Positions 57,995-64,000 of a stretch of 64,000 nucleotides of DNA are shown one piece after another. Origin of the DNA: an uncultured Collinsella sp. (GTDB taxonomy: Bacteria; Actinomycetota; Coriobacteriia; Coriobacteriales; Coriobacteriaceae); NCBI GenBank assembly GCA_900545665.1, contig UQZU01000006.1, positions 1 through 64,000 on the forward strand, given 5' to 3'. Each line of letters begins with the position of its first letter. Within the stretch, counting starts at the first letter, position 1. Below the pieces are notes generated by a model that worked only from the letters and a program-made list of their open reading frames with translations, had not been told where the DNA came from and searched no databases. Both the position numbers and the translations under genes were made by a program.

Positions 57995-58975
57995 CTACTC
58001 AGCCATCTGAGCCTGGACGGCGGTGATGGCCACGACACCCACGATGTCGTCGGCAGAGCAGCCGCGCGAAAGGTCGTTGACCGGTTTGGCGATGCCCTGC
58101 AGGATGGGACCGTAGGCGTCGGCACCGGCGAAGCGCTGGACCAGCTTGTAGCCGATGTTGCCGGCCTCGAGGTCGGGGAACACGAGCACGTTGGCCTTGC
58201 CGGCAACGGAGGAACCGGGAGCCTTGAGCTGGGCGACGGTGGGGACGATGGCGGCGTCGAGCTGCAGGTCGCCATCGATGGCGAGCTCGGGAGCCTTCTC
58301 CTTGCAGAACTTCACGGCCTCCTGGACCTTCTTGGCGACCTCGCCGCCGGCGGAGCCCATGGTGGAGTAGGAGAGCATGGCCACGTGCGGCTCGACGTTG
58401 CCCATAAAGGTGGACCAGGAGTGAGCGGAGGCGATGGCGATCTCGGAGAGCTCGTCGGAGGACGGGTTGATGTTGAGGCCGCAGTCGGCGAAGATCAGCG
58501 TGCCGTCGGTGCCGAACTGCGGGGTGTCGGTGCACATAACGAAGAAGGCCGAGACCAGCTTGGTGCCCGGGGCGGTCTTGAGGATCTGCAGCGCGGGGCG
58601 CAGGGTGTCGGCGGTAGAATGGCAGGCGCCGGAGACCAGGCCGTCGGCATCGCCCATCTTGACCATCATGGTGCCAAAGTAGGTAGCGTCCATCACCTGG
58701 GCGCGAGCCTGCTCGATGGTGACACCCTTCTTGGCGCGGAGCTCGGCAAACTTCTGCGCGTACTCCTCGTGCTTCTCGGCATTGCGCGGGTCGATGATGG
58801 TAGCGCCGGGAACGTTGATCTCGTCGGGGTTGCCCAGGATGATAATCTTTGCCAGGCCCTCCTCGATGATCTTGGTGGCTGCGACGATGGTGCGCGGATC
58901 CTCGCCCTCGGGCAGGACGATCGTCTTAAGGTCGGCCTTGGCGGCAGACTTCATACGGTTAAGGAAATCGCTCAT
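57995..58975 (-). CDS. pta: Phosphate acetyltransferase
   Basis: A 326-aa single-domain Pta. VLPEGEDPRTIVAA at the N-terminus, VSGACHSTADTLRPALQILKT, and the C-terminal VFPDLEAGNIGYKLVQRFAGADAYGP and QGIAKPVNDLSRGCS motifs are diagnostic. It interconverts acetyl-CoA and acetyl phosphate. It is convergent with ackA rather than in one operon with it. AAGGAG precedes the minus-strand ATG, and a terminator-like hairpin lies in its leader. Confidence 0.94.
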   Translation of the reverse strand: MSDFLNRMKSAAKADLKTIVLPEGEDPRTIVAATKIIEEGLAKIIILGNPDEINVPGATIIDPRNAEKHEEYAQKFAELRAKKGVTIEQARAQVMDATYFGTMMVKMGDADGLVSGACHSTADTLRPALQILKTAPGTKLVSAFFVMCTDTPQFGTDGTLIFADCGLNINPSSDELSEIAIASAHSWSTFMGNVEPHVAMLSYSTMGSAGGEVAKKVQEAVKFCKEKAPELAIDGDLQLDAAIVPTVAQLKAPGSSVAGKANVLVFPDLEAGNIGYKLVQRFAGADAYGPILQGIAKPVNDLSRGCSADDIVGVVAITAVQAQMAE

Positions 58976-59027
58976 GTTACTCCTTACAAGCGTTTCGCTA
59001 AGCTCCAGGCGCCCGGCTGTTCACGAA

Positions 59028-59050
59028 TAAACCCGCTGCTAGCGGGTTTA
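59028..59050 (-). terminator. Terminator-like hairpin in the pta leader
   Basis: TAAACCCGCT/AGCGGGTTTA 10-bp stem with a 3-nt loop, followed on the minus strand by TTCG-type sequence, 53 nt before the pta start. TATAAT on the minus strand (59108-59103) would place it inside the transcript. Confidence 0.6.
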
Positions 59051-59102
59051 CCTTTCAATTATGTTCGCCGCGGTGCTTGAGCTTTCCTTGTGTGGCAAGC
59101 TC

Positions 59103-59128
59103 ATTATAGGACGCATTAGCGCTATAAT
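59103..59128. promoter_or_regulatory. Divergent -10 elements between pta and glf
   Basis: TATAAT on the minus strand at 59108-59103 and on the plus strand at 59123-59128. Neither has a strong -35 match at 17 nt, but the two perfect hexamers fit the divergent genes. Confidence 0.5.
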
Positions 59129-59206
59129 CGCTCTGATAAATATGTCTCGAAGAATGTTCGAGAAAAGCCCAGCTAACGAGCCCGTGGCTTTTGACAAGGA
59201 GTATCG

Positions 59207-60409
59207 ATGCAGATTACCTCAGGCCTGCCTGAAGGCTTTAACGCCGGCGCGTACGACATGATTGTCGTCGGCGCCGGATATGCCGGTGCCGTTTGTGCCC
59301 GCCGTCTCGCCGAGACCATCGGCTATCGTGTTGCCGTTCTGGAGCGCCGTAGCCACATTGCGGGCAACGCCTACGACTGCGCCGATGAGGCCGGGATCCT
59401 TATCCACGAGTATGGTCCGCACATCTACCATACCTTTAATGAGCGCGTCCACAATTTCCTGTCGCGCTTTACCAAGTGGACGGACTACCAGCACAAGGTG
59501 CTCGCCAACATCAACGGCACCCTTATGCCCGTGCCCTTTAACCACGCGAGCCTTAAGCTCGCCTTTGGCGATGAGCGCGGCGAGGAGCTATATCAAAAGC
59601 TTGTGGAGACCTTTGGCAAGGACGTCAAGGTGCCCATCATGGAGCTGCGCAAGAAGAACGACCCGGATCTTGCCGAGGTTGCTGATTACGTCTACGAGAA
59701 CGTCTTTTTGCATTACACCATGAAGCAGTGGGGTCAGACGCCCGACCAGATCGACCCGTCGATCACCGGACGCGTTCCCGTTTTTGTGGGCGACGATGAC
59801 CGCTACTTCCCGCAGGCCCCCTTCCAGGGTATGCCGCAGGATGGCTACACGGCGCTGTTTGAACACATGCTCGACCACGACCTGATTGATGTGTTCTGCG
59901 ACGTGGATGCTCGCGATCTCTTCGAGATCGACGAGACAACCGTCAGGGTCGACGGCAAGGTCTACGGCGGCGAGATCGTCTATACCGGTCCGCTCGATGA
60001 GCTGTTCAATCTCGACTTGGGCGCCCTGCCGTACCGCACGCTCGACATGAAGTTCGAGACGCTCGATATGGATCAGTTCCAGCCCGTGGGCACCGTCAAC
60101 TACACCACGAGTGAGGATTACACGCGCATCACCGAGTTCAAGAACATGACCGGTCAGGTTTTGCCCGGCAAGACCACCATCATGAAGGAGTACTCCAAGG
60201 CCTATACGCCCGGTTCGGGCGAGACTCCGTACTACGCTATCCTGGAGCCCGAGAACCGTGAGCTCTACGAGCGCTATCTTGAGCGCGTCCAGAACCTGAC
60301 GAACTTCCACCCGGTGGGTCGTCTGGCCGAGTATCGTTACTACGATATGGACGCCGTGACCAATTCCGCCCTCGATCTTTCGGATGAGATTATCGCCTGC
60401 CATGCATAA
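59207..60409 (+). CDS. glf: UDP-galactopyranose mutase
   Basis: A 400-aa flavoenzyme. The FAD-binding VVGAGYAGAVCARRLAE is followed by GNAYD, HEYGPHIYHT, NHASLKL, and the C-terminal NFHPVGRLAEYRYYDMD with the catalytic-site Arg. It converts UDP-galactopyranose to UDP-galactofuranose for surface polysaccharides. It overlaps the GT2 gene by 8 nt. AAGGAG precedes the ATG. Confidence 0.94.
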   Translation: MQITSGLPEGFNAGAYDMIVVGAGYAGAVCARRLAETIGYRVAVLERRSHIAGNAYDCADEAGILIHEYGPHIYHTFNERVHNFLSRFTKWTDYQHKVLANINGTLMPVPFNHASLKLAFGDERGEELYQKLVETFGKDVKVPIMELRKKNDPDLAEVADYVYENVFLHYTMKQWGQTPDQIDPSITGRVPVFVGDDDRYFPQAPFQGMPQDGYTALFEHMLDHDLIDVFCDVDARDLFEIDETTVRVDGKVYGGEIVYTGPLDELFNLDLGALPYRTLDMKFETLDMDQFQPVGTVNYTTSEDYTRITEFKNMTGQVLPGKTTIMKEYSKAYTPGSGETPYYAILEPENRELYERYLERVQNLTNFHPVGRLAEYRYYDMDAVTNSALDLSDEIIACHA

Positions 60410-61433
60410 AGTCATAACATTCGGTATTCCCTCGTATAACGCCGCCAAGGACATGGACCATTGCATCACCTCCATCTTGGAGGGGAGCAATTACGCCACC
60501 GATATCGAGATTATCGTGGTGGACGACGGCTCCAAGGACGAGACGGCCGCCAAGGCCGACGAGTGGGAGGCCCGTTATCCTGGAATCATCCGCGCGGTGC
60601 ACCAGGAGAATGGCGGCCACGGTATCGCCGTCCTCTCGGGTCTGCGCGAGGCGCAGGGCACCTACTACAAGGTTGTCGACTCGGACGACTGGCTCGACGG
60701 TGCGGCGCTTTCGACCATGCTGTCGATTCTGCGTGGCTTTGAGGAGCGCGACCAGCGCGTCGACCTGTTTATCTCGAACTACGTGTACGAGAAGGTTTAC
60801 GAGGGCACGCATACCGCTATTGGCTACAAGTTTGCCCTGCCGCGCAAAAAGATTTTCTCTTGGGACCAGATCGGACACTTCCGTCCCGATCAGAACCTGC
60901 TCATGCACAGCCTGTGCTATCGCACCGATGTACTGCGCGAGTCCAATTTGCCTATGCCGGCACACACGTTCTACGTGGATAATATCTACGCTTACGTGCC
61001 GCTGCCGCGCTGCAAGACCATGTATTACGCCGACATCGACCTCTATCGCTACTTTATCGGTCGCGAGGGCCAGAGCGTCAATGAGGCCACGATGGTCAAG
61101 CGCTTGGGTCAGCAGTTCCGCGTAACGCGCATCATGATGGAATCGTTCCACCTGTACCAGGACGTCGAGTCCTCGCGTCTGCGTTCGTACATGATGGGCT
61201 ACTTCACCATGATGATGGCGATTTGCTCGGTGCTCACCAAGCTTTCCGAGGAAGATTGTGCCGATGAGCGCCTGAAGACGCTGTGGAACGACCTGAAGGA
61301 GTACGACGAACGCATGTATCGTCGCGCTCGCTACGGCGTGGTCGGATTCTTTACCAACCTGCATGGACGGGCCGGAGACAAAACCACACTCGGCCTATAC
61401 CATCTTGCCTCAAAGATCTTCAAATTCAACTAG
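60402..61433 (+). CDS. Family 2 glycosyltransferase
   Basis: A 343-aa GT-A fold enzyme. FGIPSYNAAKDMDHCITSIL begins the nucleotide-binding domain, IVVDDGSKDETAAKADEW follows, and the metal-binding DSDDWLDG is present. No transmembrane anchor is obvious. Coupling to glf (8-nt overlap) suggests a galactofuranosyltransferase or a sugar transfer in the same glycan (inference). Confidence 0.87.
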   Translation: MHKVITFGIPSYNAAKDMDHCITSILEGSNYATDIEIIVVDDGSKDETAAKADEWEARYPGIIRAVHQENGGHGIAVLSGLREAQGTYYKVVDSDDWLDGAALSTMLSILRGFEERDQRVDLFISNYVYEKVYEGTHTAIGYKFALPRKKIFSWDQIGHFRPDQNLLMHSLCYRTDVLRESNLPMPAHTFYVDNIYAYVPLPRCKTMYYADIDLYRYFIGREGQSVNEATMVKRLGQQFRVTRIMMESFHLYQDVESSRLRSYMMGYFTMMMAICSVLTKLSEEDCADERLKTLWNDLKEYDERMYRRARYGVVGFFTNLHGRAGDKTTLGLYHLASKIFKFN

Positions 61434-61455
61434 CACAGAAATGCTCGGGTAACGG

Positions 61456-61564
61456 GGACCCCTGGTCCTTAACTTGCTACTTCGAACAGTCCTGCGCAAG
61501 ACGGAGGCGCCACTGGCGCCTCCTTTGCGTGCGGAACTCGTATCAAGTTAAGGACCAGGGGTCC
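61456..61564. repeat. 21-bp perfect inverted repeat enclosing a terminator
   Basis: The arms 61456-61476 and 61544-61564 are exact complements (containing ACCCCTGGTCCTTAACTTG). Within lies a GGAGGCGCC/GGCGCCTCC terminator (61503-61511 with 61515-61523, then TTT). Same nested design as at 43543 and 57849. Confidence 0.75.
61503..61526. terminator. Terminator after the GT2 gene
   Basis: A perfect 9-bp GC-rich stem, ACT loop, short T-tract; inside the inverted repeat. Confidence 0.7.
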
Positions 61565-61658
61565 TCTGCTATGTCTCGCTTTATGTCAGCAAGCTGAATT
61601 TGAAGATCTTGGACGCGCGGTACACAGGGGCCTGGGCTGAAGGGGATCTTGTTGAGTA

Positions 61659-61783
61659 GGTTGCCCGGTGGAGCTTGGTTATGTTTGTCGCGAGTTCCGC
61701 ACGAGCCGAAGAGCACTTAATGTGCTCTTCGTGCGAGCCAGGACTGTAGAGCAGCAAACATAACCAAGCCCCACCGGGCAACC
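61659..61783. repeat. Long hairpin: 29-bp arms plus inner stem
   Basis: The outer arms 61659-61687 and 61755-61783 pair at 28 of 29 positions (GGTTGCCCGGTGG onward). Inside, GAAGAGCAC (61708-61716) pairs with GTGCTCTTC (61722-61730), extended by CGCAC/GTGCG across a bulge. It contains no coding frame that I trust. It lies 13 nt from the convergent peptidase gene end and may be a small mobile hairpin element or a structured RNA. Confidence 0.75.
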
Positions 61784-61795
61784 GGTCAGGTTAGG

Positions 61796-62797
61796 TTACT
61801 TTGCGGCGCCGGGGATTCCGTGGGAGGTTTTGGCAGTTTTGGCTCCGTTTACGATGGCGGTTTGCAAAGCCCTTACGGCGAGCATGCCCAACAGGTCCAA
61901 GGGAACGGCGGCGCTTGTCTGAGCGTCTAGTTTGCCGCTGGCGAGGGTGTAGATGGTGTCGCCGTCGTTGGTGGTGTGCGTGGGGCGGATGGCGTGCGCA
62001 TAGGCGTCTGCTGCCATCTGGGAGACCTTGGTAGCCTGCGCTTTAGTGAGCTCCACGTTGGTGACGATGCAGCTGATGGTGGTGTTGGTGCGGTCGAGCG
62101 GCATCTGCATGGAGCCGGCGGCGGCAAAGGCGGCGAGCTCCATGTCGACAATCTGGTCGCTATCGGCTGCGGCGCGCATGCCGGCGACCCACTCGCCGGT
62201 GAAGGGGTCGACCACGTTGCCGCAGGCGTTGACCGAAACCACAGCGCCTACCTTAACGGGACCGAGTGCCACGGCGGCAGCGCCAAGGCCGGCCTTCATG
62301 CAGGTGGCGGGGCCCATGAGCTTGCCCACGGTGGCACCGGTGCCAGCACCTACATTGCCCTGCTCGAGCGTGGTGGGGGTGTTGTCGAGCGCCTCGCGCA
62401 CGGCAGAGATGCCAGCCTCAATGTCGGGGCGCACGGTGGGGTCGCCATAGGCGAGGTCGAAGATGCAGCTGGAGCACACGATGGGCACCTGCGTGGGGCC
62501 GACAGGAAGGCCGATGCCGCGGCTCTCGAGCTCGCGGGCGACGCCGCTTGCGGCCTCCAGACCAAAAGCCGATCCACCCGAAAGGCAGACGGCGTGGACC
62601 TTGTCCACGGTGTTCTCGGGACGCAACAGGTCGGTCTCGCGCGATGCCGGGGCACCGCCGCGAACGTCAACACCGCCGGTGGCTCCCTCGGGTGCCACGA
62701 TTACGGTGCAACCGGTGCCGGCCTCCTCGTCCGTATAGTTGCCAAAGCAAAAGCCATCGACATCGCAAACGTCAATGGCCTCAAGCAGGGTGTCCAT
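61796..62797 (-). CDS. P1-family (DmpA-like) peptidase
   Basis: A 333-aa member of the S58/P1 family of N-terminal-nucleophile hydrolases. The VHAVCLSGGSAFGLEAASGV segment, the QGNVGAGTGATVGK region and the TNVELTKAQATKVSQMAADAYAHAIRPTHT motif (given here in parts) are characteristic. Members are aminopeptidases, amidases or beta-peptidyl hydrolases that self-process. No signal peptide. A CCGGGC/GCCCGG hairpin (62821-62837) is in its leader. Confidence 0.82.
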   Translation of the reverse strand: MDTLLEAIDVCDVDGFCFGNYTDEEAGTGCTVIVAPEGATGGVDVRGGAPASRETDLLRPENTVDKVHAVCLSGGSAFGLEAASGVARELESRGIGLPVGPTQVPIVCSSCIFDLAYGDPTVRPDIEAGISAVREALDNTPTTLEQGNVGAGTGATVGKLMGPATCMKAGLGAAAVALGPVKVGAVVSVNACGNVVDPFTGEWVAGMRAAADSDQIVDMELAAFAAAGSMQMPLDRTNTTISCIVTNVELTKAQATKVSQMAADAYAHAIRPTHTTNDGDTIYTLASGKLDAQTSAAVPLDLLGMLAVRALQTAIVNGAKTAKTSHGIPGAAK

Positions 62798-62867
62798 GTT
62801 TTACTCCTATCGGTTTTCCGCCGGGCCTCATGCCCGGTCGGGATCCGTACGGTACGCCAAAATTGTA

Positions 62868-62890
62868 GGCGCTGGGGGATACCCAGCGCC
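62868..62890 (-). terminator. Terminator after maf
   Basis: A perfect 9-bp stem GGCGCTGGG/CCCAGCGCC with a 5-nt loop, 8 nt beyond the maf stop. The minus-strand sequence after it includes ATTTT. Confidence 0.7.
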
Positions 62891-62898
62891 AGATGCAA

Positions 62899-63480
62899 TT
62901 ACGATAGTTTTTGAATCGCGCGCGCGACGCGAGCGATGGGCAGGCCCACCACGTTGTAGAAGTCGCCCGAAATATCATGCACGAGTATGCGCCCGCCGAC
63001 GCCCTGGATGCCGTAGGCGCCGGCTTTGTCCATGGGCTCTCCTGAGGCGACGTAGCGCTCAATCTGCTCGTCGGTGAGCTCATAGAACGTCACGTCGGTC
63101 ACATCGACAAACGACAGACTCTCGGCGGCATGCGGGGCTCTGGTGTCTCCGGCTCTAACGATGCAGACGCCGGTTGCGACCTGGTGCGTGCGCCCCGAGA
63201 GCTCGTGGAGCATGGTGCGGGCTTCGTCCTCGTTTGCCGGCTTACCCAAAAGCTTGCCATCGAAGGTGACGATGGTGTCGGCCGCGATGGTCAGCTCATT
63301 TGGCACGGCGTGCTCGGCGGCAACGGCGGCAGCTTTAGCGCGAGCTAAGCGCTCAACAAGCGTAAGCGGGGTCTCGTCAGCAAAAGGAGTCTCGTCGATG
63401 TCAGCGGGAATGACGCGGATGTCATAGCCCGCTTCGCGCATCAACTCGATGCGGCGCGGTGATTGCGAAGCCAAAATCAT
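62899..63480 (-). CDS. maf: Maf-family nucleoside triphosphate pyrophosphatase
   Basis: A 193-aa Maf/YhdE protein. The start ILASQSPRRIELMREAGYDI and IAADTIVTFDGKLLGKP are the family signatures, and the C-terminal GIQGVGGRILVHDISGDFYNVVGLP fits. It removes non-canonical nucleotides such as dTTP/UTP analogues and is linked to septum control in some bacteria. It overlaps the upstream PfpI gene by 4 nt. Confidence 0.92.
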   Translation of the reverse strand: MILASQSPRRIELMREAGYDIRVIPADIDETPFADETPLTLVERLARAKAAAVAAEHAVPNELTIAADTIVTFDGKLLGKPANEDEARTMLHELSGRTHQVATGVCIVRAGDTRAPHAAESLSFVDVTDVTFYELTDEQIERYVASGEPMDKAGAYGIQGVGGRILVHDISGDFYNVVGLPIARVARAIQKLS

Positions 63481-64000
63481 AGCTGAATGCCCTCGGCAAC
63501 CTTCTCGACAGCCTTGTCGCCGGCGAGCGTACGCAGCAGCTCAAGCGCAAAGGGGAGCGACTGGGCCATGCCGCTGGCGGTGATGATGTTGCCGTCGTGC
63601 GTGACCTTGTCGCCGGTATAGGCGCCCTCGGGGAAGCTCTTCTCAAAGCCGGGGAAGCACGTGGCGTGGCGTCCCTCGAGCAGGTCAAGCTCGCCCAGGA
63701 TAAACGGGGCGGCGCAGATGGCGGCAACATGCTTGGTCGCGGCGAACTCGCAGACTACGTCGCAGACGCGCTGGTCGGCGCGCAGGTTGGTGGCGCCGGG
63801 CAGACCGCCGGGCAGCACGACGCAGTCGTACTCGTCAAAGTTAATCTCGTCAAAGAGTGCGTCGCAGGTTACGGGAATCTGCAGCGAGCTTACGACCTCG
63901 CGCGTGGGCATGATCGAGACGAGCGTGGCGCGCACGCCGCCGCGACGCATGACATCGACCATGGTCAAGCATTCAATAGTTTCAAAGCCATCGGCGGCGA
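63477..64000 (-). CDS. DJ-1/PfpI-family protein (5' end outside window)
   Basis: At least 174 codons visible. The frame continues past the window edge (GFETIECLTMVDVMRRGGV, the usual N-terminal DJ-1 sequence). The core VVLPGGLPGATNL and the nucleophile Cys in VAAICAAPFILGELDLL are intact, and the end ITASGMAQSLPFALELL is typical of YajL/ThiJ-like members. Deglycase or chaperone roles are proposed for the family. It is translationally coupled to maf. Confidence 0.88.
   Translation of the reverse strand, partial: AADGFETIECLTMVDVMRRGGVRATLVSIMPTREVVSSLQIPVTCDALFDEINFDEYDCVVLPGGLPGATNLRADQRVCDVVCEFAATKHVAAICAAPFILGELDLLEGRHATCFPGFEKSFPEGAYTGDKVTHDGNIITASGMAQSLPFALELLRTLAGDKAVEKVAEGIQL

Noticed and set aside
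61659..61783. tRNA-like or riboswitch interpretation of the long hairpin
   Set aside because: It is a near-perfect linear duplex without multi-branch structure, so it fits an inverted-repeat element better than a ligand-binding RNA.
1..64000. tRNA, rRNA, CRISPR arrays, prophage or complete insertion sequences
   Set aside because: No cloverleaf-like segment, regular spaced repeats, integrase, transposase or phage structural gene was found on reading the intergenic regions and clear coding frames.

Overview
The window is a high-GC chromosome segment, about 60% G+C by eye, from an anaerobic, fermenting Gram-positive. Gene content fits the Coriobacteriia, most likely Collinsella or a close relative. 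The pointers are acetate kinase/Pta and lactate dehydrogenase fermentation, an ECF transporter, an acetylase-type diaminopimelate pathway, and a D-aspartate ligase next to an aspartate racemase (Collinsella peptidoglycan is reported to be of the A4-beta Orn-Asp kind). The genus is an inference from content, not from a marker gene. I see no rRNA, tRNA, CRISPR array, complete insertion sequence or prophage.

Layout. 160-1725: two HAD phosphatases. 1876-13264: a long plus-strand catabolic locus with a GntR regulator, a YfcC-type carrier, two unusual amidohydrolases, FrlC-, FrlB- and two FrlD-like Amadori-product enzymes, then YjbQ, BtpA/SgcQ and FGGY-kinase genes. 13344-17957: TatD, TcdA, an SdpR/SdpI pair and EttA. 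18000-19790: an AT-richer island with a secreted papain-fold peptidase and a lipoprotein. 19791-22905: unknown envelope or regulatory genes and a DUF4160 pair. 23040-29852: NadE, an aminotransferase, Ldh, a DUF2974 hydrolase flanked by direct repeats, and a nucleoid-associated protein. 30099-35468: lysine biosynthesis, with a minus-strand operon (lysA-dapA fusion, dapB, dapH) behind a lysine riboswitch and a divergent M20 deacetylase.

35569-39185 holds a HigBA toxin-antitoxin pair, two small envelope genes, an HTH regulator and a membrane-anchored Ser/Thr kinase. 39230-43536 holds a secreted coiled-coil cell-wall protein, a MOSC protein, and the D-Asp ligase and racemase. 43731-47184 is an ECF transporter operon preceded by a leader peptide with three consecutive Trp codons and an intrinsic terminator, which looks like a tryptophan attenuator. 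47377-52789: two microproteins, a lipid kinase, RNase D, a zinc protease, XseAB and a HIT protein. 52831-58975: a LysR/MFS pair, tandem acetate kinases and a convergent pta. 59207-61433: UDP-galactopyranose mutase with a GT2 enzyme. 61796-64000: a P1 peptidase, Maf and a DJ-1/PfpI protein cut by the window edge.

Two themes recur. Several convergent gene junctions carry intrinsic terminators nested inside long inverted repeats, and some of these repeats resemble REP/REPIN elements. Several genes also have an intrinsic-terminator hairpin within about 60 nt upstream of their start codon, which suggests attenuation or read-through.
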